Assembly: GCF_003144115.1 (NCBI RefSeq)
Contig: NW_020312004.1
Location: 118,269-182,268, forward strand
Direction: 5' to 3'
Length of the DNA stretch: 64,000 nt
Source of the DNA: Tilletiopsis washingtonensis
Lineage: Eukaryota > Basidiomycota > Exobasidiomycetes > Entylomatales
Positions 54,870 through 64,000 of the stretch are shown piece after piece. Both the position numbers and the translations under genes were made by a program. The notes under the pieces are model-generated. The model saw nothing but the letters and a program-made list of their open reading frames with translations, was not told the DNA's origin and made no database searches. Every line of letters starts with the position of its first letter. The first letter of the stretch is position 1.

Positions 54870-56759
54870 CTACAATCGTGTCCGCCATGCTCGCCATAAA
54901 GGCCAGAGCGCGCCGAGGGCAGCGACGCCTGCGGCTGCGGCAATGGCGAATGAGGGCTGATAACATGCCGCGCCGCTGGTGCACAGTGCACCGCCAACGG
55001 TCTCGCCGCTCGCTGCGCCGGACGACGCGTCTTGTCGTGCTGCAACTGAGTCGGAGACGGCGGCGAACAGCAGCGAGAAGCCGAGCGAGCCGGCGGCGGC
55101 TGCGTAGGTCATCGTGCCCTGTGGATGACGCGTGAGCGGAGAGCGTTAAGGGACGTGGAGTTTGTGCACGCACCCAGTTGCGGCCGAAGCGCGATGGGCC
55201 CCAGGCGATGAGGATCGTTGAGGGCACGACAGTGAAGACCATGCCGTACTTCGTGCGGGGTCAGCCGGTGCAGCTTGCCGACGTCTAGCTGCAGACTCAC
55301 GCCCAAGCCCGTCAGAGCGCATACGACGGCCAGACCAGAGATGCTGCGCATCGCCGTGGCAGCATAGACAAAGGCGGCGAGCAGCAGCACTTGCGCGCCC
55401 ATGACGAAGGTGACGCGCGAGACGCGCAAGCGAGCAGCCGCGCGCAGTGCCTTGCCGTGCCTGGTGCTGCTCGAGGAGCGCGCATAGGCGGAGAGAGGGC
55501 GAGAAGGGCAGAGCAGGTCCGTCAGGAGACCCGAGAGCAGGCGCGCGATAGTGTTGGTGATGGCTGCAGCATGCTTCTGTCAGCAGGTCCTAGGCAGGGA
55601 GAGGCCTCGCATGCTCACCGATGATGCCAACCAGCCTGGCGCGCACGCGCAGCTCCTCACGGCCCACCTCGGGATCCGAGGTGCCGTCGAGCGTGTGCAT
55701 CGACATGATGCTGACGACGATGGAGCCGACGGAGCTCATGAGCATCTCTGCGCCGCCGGCAGAGCTGAACACGAGCAGACACATGAGCAGGAAGCCCGGC
55801 GACTTGACGTAGCCGCCAAGGTTGTGGTGCTCTGCGCCGAGGTAAGGCAGCGGACCCGAGGCCTGTGTCTCTGTAGCGCCTGACCGCAATAGCGGCGTCT
55901 GCTCCTCGTCTGCTGCTGCAGCGACAGATGCCGGAGCATCCTTGCGTCGTGGCGCTCCGCCCATGGCAAAGGCGCCGAGGACATTGACCACGGCGAGCAT
56001 GGCGCCGAGGAAGGCGAGGAAGTGCGCAGCATCGAGATCGCCCGTCTCCACATCGGTGAAGGTTGGCAGCGCGGCAAGCTGCGTCAGGAAGAGCGACGAG
56101 AGACTGAACACCGTGCTCGGCAGCGATAGCGCCAGCGACGGGTGCGAAGGGAAGTAGGCCGCCGCGCTCGTGAGGCACGCAAAGAAGCTGCGCGCATGTG
56201 GTCAGCAGGGACATGCTGAGCACGCCAGGTATGCTGCGAGCTTCGAGCTTATCGGTCCTCAGCGTACTCACCTAGCGGCCACACCAGCGCCCACCAGCAA
56301 GAAGTAGCCCGTCATGAGCGCAGCCGCACCGGGCGTTGCCGTGCCCAACCGCAGCGCATCGCGGTCCGCACTGGCCATGAGCGCATAACCGAGGCCAAAG
56401 AGCGCCGCCGCAGCGAGGCACAATGGCCGTGGCCCACGATGATCGGCCAGAGCACCCCACGGCGCAGCCGAGAAGTACTCGCCGACGACGGCGCCCGCCC
56501 AGACGGTGTTTGTCTGCGGCAGCGTCAGTCAAGCGCCCGGCGCAGCAAGCAGCGCAGCAGCATGGCGCACCTGAGTCAGCGTGAGGCCGAGGTCGCGCGT
56601 CAGATTGGGTGCAAAGAGCGGGAAGACGAAGATGGAGCCGGCTGTGAGGGCGACGACGAAAATGGCGGCGGCAGCGACGCAGCGGCGGGCCAGAGAGGGC
56701 AACGCCGCGGGCGGCGCCTCGGCGGGCGCGCCGCCATCGTGCGACGCAGGTGCAGGCAT
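54870..56759 (-). CDS. MCH1: MCH1-like major facilitator transporter
   Basis: Polytopic transporter, 528 residues in six exons (56759-56571, 56513-56272, 56187-55619, 55563-55301, 55248-55174, 55118-54870). About twelve membrane spans: for example AAAIFVVALTAGSIFVFPLF, GAAALMTGYFLLVGAGVA, FLAFLGAMLAVVNVLGAF, FLLMCLLVFSSAGGAEML, LLLAAFVYAATAMRSISGLA and a final AIAAAAGVAALGALWPLW. The motif NTIARLLSGLLTD and TAGSIFVFPLFAP match the Mch1/nodulin-like branch of monocarboxylate-like carriers. Yeast Mch1 has no monocarboxylate activity and its substrate is unknown, so I name no substrate. The central loop is acidic (DEEQTPLL). Confidence 0.75.
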
Positions 56760-57604
56760 GCTGCAGCGCACAGCGGGCGAGAGCAAATGTCGGCGAGTGA
56801 GGTGAGATCGTGGTGGTGGTCGTGAGCAAGACTGTGAGGCCGTGCTGTATGCGTCGTGTATGCCCGCGCTGCCGGATGTCGCGCCGCGTGGGCGTGTGGA
56901 GGCGGTGCGCCAGTGGCCGCTCAGGGGCCGGCGCCTGGCAAGGCTGACCTCGGCTGCGGTGCTCGCACTCGCTGTTGCTGGCCGGCAGAGTGATTGCACA
57001 AGGGTGAGCAGGTGGAGCGAGACTGAGGAGTGTCAGGATCGGGAGACAGGCAGCGTCAGGGTCCGGCGCTGACTCGACGGCGGGCATGTGGGACAGGAGG
57101 CGTCTGGCGCCGTCGCGCTAACAAAGCGGTGGCTGACGTGCTGCTGCGCCCGCGCCGCGCGCGCCGCGCCGCTCGCCGTGCTCGGCGCATGCGGCGGCAG
57201 CGGCAGCGCGTGCATAGAGAGCGGCTGGGCCGACGTTGCCCTTCGAGCTCGTGGAACAGACTTATGGACACAGCATGGCATGCCGAGGCTGCCCACAGCA
57301 GCGCATAGACTTGAACGATCTTCATTGGAGTCGAGTGCGGTGGGGATGGGGGTGGGCGTGCACGGAGCAAGGAAGAGAGGAGCGGGAGTGAGGGAATGCC
57401 AGGCTGAGCACCGATGCACGATCCTGCGAGCCGCGACGAGAGGGCGCTCGCGACAGGCAGTGACAGACGCACGGGCGCAAGACTGGCGAAGAGACCGCAG
57501 CTGCGGCGTGAAGAAAGGGCGTCCGAGGCGCAGCTGCACCGCTCGCAGCACCAGCGGCCCTGCTAGCTGCGCCCGGCCGCCGCGATGGGCGAGTGTGATC
57601 TGAT
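56760..57604. other. Intergenic, tandem minus-strand genes
   Basis: 845 nt between the MCH1-like start and the stop of the V-ATPase gene. Contains the MCH1 promoter and a V-ATPase 3' UTR. A minus-strand frame at 57325 begins with a signal-peptide-like MKIVQVYALLWAASACHA but turns at once into Arg-rich low complexity, so I do not call it. Confidence 0.45.
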
Positions 57605-58893
57605 TTACTTGAGCTCGCACTGGGACAGAGAGGTGAGCGAAGGCAGGCGGTAAGGCAATGCGCACCTCCACTCACGCCGGGCGCGTCCTGCACACGGGTG
57701 TTGAGGATCAGGGCAACGATGAGGCCGTACAGACCCAGCACCTCGGCGACTGCGGGAGGGCGCGTGAGCATGCGTGCGTAGCTGACGGGCTCCGCAGCAC
57801 TCACAAATGAGGATAAGAATCTGGCGGACGCGAGGAAGAATGCAGGCGTCAGCGGCAAGAACAGCACAGAGGGCTGGCAGTCGGCGAGGTCGTTGCTCGC
57901 GTACGCCATGGTCCTCGCAGAGCGACACGCTTTGTCGAATCGCGCTGCGCCACATGCGCAACGCAGCATCCCTTCCGCAGATAGACGGGCCCGAGGCGAG
58001 ACAACACCTGAAGAAGCCACGCAAGCGATCCTGCAGCCTCAATGCTGGTCCGAGCGCGAGCAGCATTCGTCCCGATGCCAATCGCGGCTGTGCACAGGCT
58101 TCTTCGACTCCACCGCTGCGTACTCGAGGCCCTCGCGAGCGCACACGAGCCGCGATCGACTCATCCTCACAGCCCAGCCTCTCCACCAGCAAGCCACAAT
58201 CGCAGTGTGCCCGCTCACTCCGCACGCCACTCACCATGCCGATGAAGAGACGCGGCTGCTGCGCGGTGCCGCGCACACCTGCGTCACCGACGATGCCGAT
58301 GGCGAAGCCAGCGGCGAGACCGGCCAGGCCGACGGAGAGACCGGCGCCGAGCTGGATGAAGCCGGCGTACAGGCTCATCGGCGACTTGACTGGAGAGCGC
58401 GCGCGATGCTGCATCAGCACGATTTGTAACTTGCGAGCAGCTGTCTGCAGGGCCACTCACTGTCGCCGGAGATGAGCACCGAGACGACGAGGCCGTAAAT
58501 GGCAATGATACCAGCCATGATGACGGGGATAATGCACTTGATCAGCAGGTCCGGGCGCAGCACACCCATGGCCGAAATGCCGACGCCCGACTTAGACGTG
58601 CCGTACGAGGCACCGAGGCCTGTGCGCAGGCGGGCTCAGCTAGGCCTCGCAAGGGTTGCACATGCGGCGACTTACAGGTGAAGACGATGGCGGCCGTGCA
58701 GCCCATAGCTGGAGAGCGAGCGGTGTGAGCAGCGATGCCGCTAGGTGCAGCGATGCGATTGAGGGGCGCCGATGGTGCGGGCACCGCTGGCCAAGGCGGG
58801 CAGCGTGCATCGGACGCTGGGCGACTCATGCGCTTACTCACCGCCGAAGAACGGTGCGTAGACCGGGCAGAGCTCGGTGTTGATCTCAGACAT
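57605..58893 (-). CDS. VMA3: V-type ATPase proteolipid subunit c
   Basis: Membrane rotor subunit of the vacuolar proton pump. Seven exons (58893-58842, 58708-58676, 58619-58461, 58389-58235, 57820-57805, 57749-57676, 57619-57605) give 167 residues, four membrane helices. Seen: [94 protein letters not shown] and [20 protein letters not shown] with the proton-carrying Glu in helix four. The N terminus and [20 protein letters not shown] point to c (Vma3) more than c' (Vma11). Exons of 16 and 15 nt, and a 414-nt intron before them, are odd. The end [13 protein letters not shown] differs from the short family tail. Confidence 0.93.
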
Positions 58894-60957
58894 GGCGAAG
58901 GCGGGGGCTGTGGCGAGAAAGAGGAGCGGAGGGCAGGAGGCGGTGCGCGAAGAAGGAGCGGGTCAGTGCGCTGTGTGCTGGCAGGGTGGCAGCTCGGCGC
59001 AGCGCTGCGACGAGTGTACGGCCGTGACAAGCACCGTGCGCTGCGCCGAGCGAGTGCTGCTGCGACTCACGAGGGTGAAGGTGAGGGCGAAGGAGTGAGG
59101 TGCGGTGAGGTGCGGTGAGAGATGCAGCGAGAGTGAGCGAACGATCGAGGTCGAGAGCGGCCCGCCGCGGCGCGCGCGGCCGCCTCAGCGACGACGCCGC
59201 CGTGCACGCTGGCTGGCGCACCGCGAGCTGCACGTGCGCGCCTCCTGCTGGCGCGCCGAGGCGGCTGCGCAGCCGCGCCACGCCCGCACCTCGTCCATTC
59301 CCCTAACAACGTCAGGCGACCCCAGTAAGAGTCAAAGCAGCATGCTGTGTGTCCTCGTGCTGAACACGAAGAGCAGGCTTGCTTGACGGTCGTCGCCGCC
59401 TGAGACAGCGGCGCATGGCTGCAGCACCGCACGGCAGTAGCAGCTGCGCCGCCTCGATTAGGTCCTGCCGCTCCCACGCTCACCGGCTGCTGCAGCACCG
59501 CCGCCGTCCTCCCTCCGAGCGAGTGTCCGCCGTTACAGCTGACCCGACCACGACTTCAAGGCAGAGGAAAAGCGACCCGAGGCTTCATATCAGCAGGATC
59601 TCAAGACATAGGTCCGAAGCCTCTCCGAGAGAGGTATGCCAGCGAGCGAGGCGGGGCTGGTGCTGGGCTTGGCTGAGAGGCCTGCGGGGCGCCGTCTGCG
59701 CGCGCGCACGGGGCAGCGGCGCCGAAGCGGGGCGCCGGTCGAGATAGCAGACCTCGCCTCCAGCCCAGCGTGCAGCAGCCCTCACTTTCCCTCCAGAGCG
59801 GCAGGGCTGCTGCAGTCCGCATTGCTTCGTCGTATTTCTGGCACTCCGCAGCTCCATCTCGATGCCTTCTCTGTGTTCTGCGCGCTGGCTTCGAGACGGC
59901 GGCAGCAGCAGCAGCAGAGGCTCGTTTCTCCAGGCTTCAGTCGTCCTCGCGTGCTCTGAAGCGGCTGGCGGCGTGCTTGTCTGCGGCTGGGCGCGGCCGG
60001 CTGCTTCGTCTGTTCGAAGTGCAGCTCTCTCGAGGCACGGCGCCTCTCTCGCTCGCTGCAGTGCGAGGTTGCGGCGGTGCGGTCATGCGAGCGCGGGCGC
60101 CCCTAACGCCCGAGCGTGGGACCACATGGGGCCGCTGCGCCCCTGCCTCGAGCGCACCTCGCCTCTTTTGGGCGCCTCCACGAGCGCTGCTGCTGCTCGC
60201 CTGCCTCTCTCGCATCTTGCGTCGCTGTCAGGCACCACAGCAGAAGGTGCTGCGGCGTGCGACTCTCTCTCCAACGCAGAGCGCCGCTGCCGCTGCTGCC
60301 GGCTGCTGCTCCTGTCATGCGCACCCTGGCGCAGACTGGGCGCCTGCCGGTGCCGGAGCTGCCTGGCCGGCTCAGTGCGCCCACCGCACGCACGCAGCTA
60401 GCAGCATGACCCACAGCGGCGTACGACGACGCAAAGTGACGATCGCGATGGCCTCGGTGAGAGGACGGCCTCTGCTGCCGGCGCGCAGCGGCGGGCGAGG
60501 ATAAAGGGCGCGGCGAGGAGGTGCGCGCTGCGCTGCCCGCCTGCGCCGGCCGTGCTGCGCCCGAGCTGCAGGCAAGCAAGAGCAGCCCAGCCGGCCCGAT
60601 CAGGCGAGCCCACCACGAGCTGGGCCCACATCATCTGCTGCTCGCCGGGCCCACTCCCTCCGTCCCGACCACCACCACCCGCACCCCGGCGCCGCTGTCT
60701 GAGCCCGGCTCTCTGCCGTGCCCCTGCGTGCCTGCTCGTCACCCAGCGCGCTCACCCTCGACCCCGCCTCCACACCCGCGCTGCGCGTCAGACCCCGCGC
60801 AGTCCAACACCGCCGCCGAGCCCCTGCAGCTCACCGCCGCGCCGCGCCTATCTCTCGGGCCGTTGCTGCGCACTCGCCTCGCAAGCAGCGCGCGCACACC
60901 TCGCCGCCTCATCGGCCAACAGTGTCCATCTCACTCCACCACCACCTCGCAGCCGCC
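58894..60957. promoter_or_regulatory. Divergent region, V-ATPase / FHA gene
   Basis: About 2.1 kb between opposed starts. The last 505 nt before the FHA ATG (60452-60957) contain no ATG on the plus strand and are C-rich, a likely leader; an ATAAAG motif at 60501 could be its TATA box. The middle part shows no gene, tRNA or repeat that I can support. Confidence 0.5.
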
Positions 60958-63878
60958 ATGTCGTCGGCCGCGCAGCCTCGCGGCGCCGAGGCGTCGGCCA
61001 CCGGCAGCCTTATCGCGCCCACGGGCACCAAGTACCGCTCGGGCGGCGGCCTCGTGCAGATGCACTACTCGGCCTCGGCGCGCCACAAGGATGCGTCCCT
61101 CAGCACCTTCCGCCCGGCCACGCTCGCGCACCGCCTGTCATACCGCAGCAAGGTCGTCACCTTCTCGTCGAGCCAGCCGCGCACGTCGCTGCGGCGCGCG
61201 CAGTCGGGCATGTCCTCTGAGCTACTGCCCGAGCGCGCCAGCTCCACGGCCGCCACGCGCAACTTTCTCACCAAGACGATGAGCCGCATGCATGCCTCGC
61301 TCGTCTGGATCGACGGCCGCCCGGCACTCATCGACCACGCCTCGACGCACGGCACCTTCGTCGCGCGCGTGCGCGCCACGCAGAGCCCCGACCACATCTG
61401 GGCCGCGCGTGTGCCCAACGCCGCGTCGGCGCGCCTCGAGCCTGAGAAGCCTTTCGTCCTCGAGGACGGCGACCTCGTCACGCTCGGCAAGGACGTCATG
61501 CGCGACGGCAAGCTGCACCAGGCCGTGCGCGCCTTTGTGAGTGGCAGGGCCTTATCATGGCGCGCTGGGGCACTCTGTACACGCCTACGGTCCGAGCTGA
61601 CTGAATCCTTTGCCAGGTGAGCGTGCAGACGGCTCCGGAGCAGATCAGCGCTGCGGAAGGCGCGGCTGCAAGTGCTCGTGCGGACCCGTCTCTCCGCAGC
61701 TTCTTCACCGCAACCAAGGCATCGGCCAGCAGCGCAGCGGCGACCGCCAAGAATCCTACGCGCCGCTACGGTCTGGACTCGATCGAGGTCTCGGAGGACG
61801 AGTGGGCCGAAGAGACCGATCCGGCCGGCGAGGCTGTTGTGCGCCAGGCCTCTGTGAGCGCAGGATCGGACGTCGTCTCTGTGGCGAGCGACTTGGTCAA
61901 CGTCGATGCGCGCGGCTCGTCTCGCTCGCGCTCGCCGTCGCAGAGCGATGGCCTCTCGGGCGACGAGGAGTCTCAGCCTCAGATTGGCGCCGCGGTGCTG
62001 TCCTTCGATGAAGCCGGACGCTTGAAGGTCTCGCTGGTCAAGGCCGAGCCGCTCTCCGAGCCAGGTCTGAGCGACAATGATCTGACGGGCTCGGAGACTG
62101 CGTCTGCGCTCAACGACGCCATCGTCAAGAGCGAGAAGGCAACGTCCGCCGTCAAGGGCTCGGCCAGCAAGAAGGCGCTAGTCGATCCGCTCTTCGGAAC
62201 AAGCCGCCGTCTCGTTCTCAGCCGCTACATGGGAGAGCTGCCCGAGCAGAAGCGTGTCGTACACAGCAAGGCAGGCAACGACGGCGCTGCGCGGCTCGGT
62301 GACGACACCATCGACGACGGCAACGCGCCGGCGGACATCTCCTTCGTTCGCGCCGACGCCGAGTCGGATGCTGCACTCGACGAAGAGGACCAGCAATCCA
62401 GCGCCATGGAGGCGGAAAGCGCCTCGGAGGCGGAGCTGGACGACGAGCTCGAAGACGAAGAGCTCGACGAGGAGCTCGAGGAGGAGGATCTCGACGACGA
62501 GCACGACGACTTCGACGCCAACGCGCTCGACGCTGATGAGCTCTACGCGAATGATGTCGCCAGCGAGCAGCCCGACGACTGCGAGGAGCCGGCGCAGTAT
62601 GATGAGGAGGGATACGATGTCGAGGAGCTGGCGGATGAGGACGCGGCTGCGGAGGCAGATGCAGTCGCCGAGAACGACGGCGAGGACCTGCCAGCCGCCG
62701 AGAGCGAGAGCGCCGACGACGACGCCGCCGCCGCCGAGGAGGAGCCGTTCGATGACCAAATCTGGCGGGAGCTGAAGCCTCCGTGCGACTGCGACGCGTG
62801 CCTCTCCGATCACGAGTGTCCCGAGGACGAGCAAGAGGAGGAAGCAGAGGAGGAGGAGGAGGCGGTCGTCGACAATGGCAGCGAGGTGTCCGAGGAGGAC
62901 GTCGCGTCGTGCGACTGCTCGGAGTGCGCCGACGCGCTGAGCGACAGCGAGGAGGAGGACGATGAGCAGTCCGAGGAGGACGCGGCAGACGAGCCAGGAA
63001 CTCCCGAGAGCGTGAGTCTGCACCGACCTGCCAGGCTTGCCGCTCGCTGACCGCTTTTTCCGTCATCGCAGAGCAAGCACGACTGCCAGTCGGCGGCCGA
63101 CGACGCGTACGCGGCCCATCTCGCGGCTGGAGGCGCTAGGGACGTACTCCATGAGGCACAGCTGGCCACGTGGCGCGACGACGACATCGCCAGTCTCGCT
63201 GCGTGGAAGTCCATGCGTAAGCACGCCCGCAAGAGCGCACAACAGCAGCGGACACACGAGGCCGAAGAGCTTTCTGGTGATGCGGAAGTTGAGCCCAACG
63301 CCGGTGCCAGTGTCGCGCAGGAGGTGAGTCTGGCAGCCCGACGAAGACATGCGCTTCGTGCTGACGATACATGTTGCACCGCAGGACGCTTCGGTGGAAG
63401 CTCCTTCACTGGACACTCCGCGGATGGACACTCCTTCGCTGAACACCTCTTCGCTCGCAACTCCGAAGCCCGAGGTAAGCGAGACGAGCTGCCCCGCAGT
63501 GGTGAGCACATCGCCAGCACACGTCCGTGGTCTGCGACTGACCGGCTCACCAGCAGGCCGGAGTCAAGCGCTCGCTCGACGACATGGAGAACGAGGAGAG
63601 CGCCGCGCCGGAGGCGAGCGGTAACTCTCCGGCGAGCGACAACTCCGAGGTCGTCCCGCAGGCGTCCGCCACCGCTGCCGCGAGCGATGTGGCTGCTCGC
63701 CCCAGCAAGCGTGCTCGCCGCATCGCCGCCGCTCGCAACTTCGCCGCCGGCGCTGCCATTGGAGCCCTTGGGTGAGTGCCTGTCTCGTCATCCTGCCCGT
63801 CAGCGGATAGCTCACTGTCGACTTCTCTTTCACAGCACATTCCTCGGTCTGGCACGCCTCGGCCGCTCCTACGAGTGA
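60958..63878 (+). CDS. FHA-domain protein with an acidic, cysteine-containing region and hydrophobic tail
   Basis: Six exons (60958-61536, 61617-63011, 63072-63323, 63385-63474, 63557-63771, 63836-63878), 857 residues. The FHA phosphothreonine-binding domain lies in exon one: MSRMHASLVWIDGRPALIDH and STHGTFVARV carry the S-R-x-H and S-x-x-G-T/N-like core, then FVLEDGDLVTLGKDV. A long, strongly acidic stretch follows (about 460-660, many Glu/Asp runs). In it sit two cysteine clusters: CDCDACLSDHEC and CDCSECADAL. The C terminus has VKRSLDDME, a basic RPSKRARRIAAARN and a hydrophobic FAAGAAIGALGTFLGLARLG, possibly a weak tail anchor. I know similar FHA proteins with this ending only as unnamed basidiomycete families. 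The exon-five acceptor is a tandem CAGCAG. Confidence 0.85.
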
Positions 63879-64000
63879 GCGCACGCCATCAAAGCGGCGC
63901 CTCGCCAAACTTCTCTTGAGCTCTGCACACGCGTGGCGCTCGACGCCACCTAACGACCCACCCTTCTCGCACATGGCTTCTCGGTTCTGGATGACACGAC

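Noticed and set aside
57056-57472. A small secreted protein on the minus strand beginning MKIVQVYALL
   Set aside because: A signal-peptide-like start is followed at once by Arg-rich low complexity. No splice site gives a better continuation.
1-64000. Transposons, LTR or other virus-like elements, CRISPR arrays, tRNA or rRNA genes
   Set aside because: I looked for polymerase, integrase and transposase motifs, long terminal or inverted repeats, regular spacer arrays and tRNA B-box patterns and found none that convince. A profile search could still reveal a decayed element in the gene-free regions.

Overview
The window is GC-rich, gene-dense nuclear DNA of a basidiomycete fungus. The protein families (an Msb2-type mucin, GCKIII kinase, Sse1, Ugo1-like carrier, KN homeobox) and the gene style point that way. 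Introns are numerous, mostly 50-65 nt, GT..AG, often with a CTGAC branch motif, and exons can be very small. A smut-type lineage (Ustilaginomycotina) is my best guess, but other intron-rich basidiomycetes fit too. I see no transposon, viral fossil, CRISPR array or tRNA. Most open frames in this high-GC sequence are shadows. I kept 19 complete gene models and one partial. For 18 of the 19 I placed every splice junction by hand and checked that the coding length divides by three; the homeobox gene passes the same test for its two coding exons, but its leader intron is inferred.

Layout. 1-5.7 kb: the 5' end of an unrecognised gene, then RNA polymerase III subunit 1 (minus strand). 6-8 kb: a Ugo1-like outer-membrane carrier. 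8-13.3 kb: a secreted lipocalin and an Msb2-like signalling mucin with nine internal repeats, followed by about 2.7 kb of upstream DNA. 15.9-19.2 kb: a MIF4G-like protein. 20.8-25.2 kb: ribosomal protein uL22 and the Hsp110 chaperone Sse1. 25.5-31.6 kb: an Rkm4/SETD6-type SET methyltransferase and, converging on it, one continuous gene that joins CDC123 (eIF2 assembly) to TCF25/Rqc1 (ribosome quality control). 32-36.5 kb: a Nak1/Kic1-type kinase. 36.7-40.3 kb: two unknown proteins. 41-43 kb: a polysaccharide deacetylase in 17 exons. 43-49 kb: no gene found, but the last 1.25 kb looks like a long 5' leader without any ATG in front of a KN homeobox gene (49.1-51.3 kb). 51.7-58.9 kb: a class I glutamine amidotransferase, a leucine-rich protein, an MCH1-like transporter and the V-ATPase proteolipid. 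61-63.9 kb: an FHA-domain protein.

Several genes concern protein synthesis and folding: Pol III, uL22, Sse1, an Rkm4-like ribosomal methyltransferase, CDC123 and TCF25. They sit side by side with unrelated genes, so I read this as ordinary fungal gene order and not as an operon-like system. The most unusual items are the CDC123-TCF25 fusion, the ATG-free leader, the repeat architecture of the mucin and the extreme exon fragmentation of the deacetylase.
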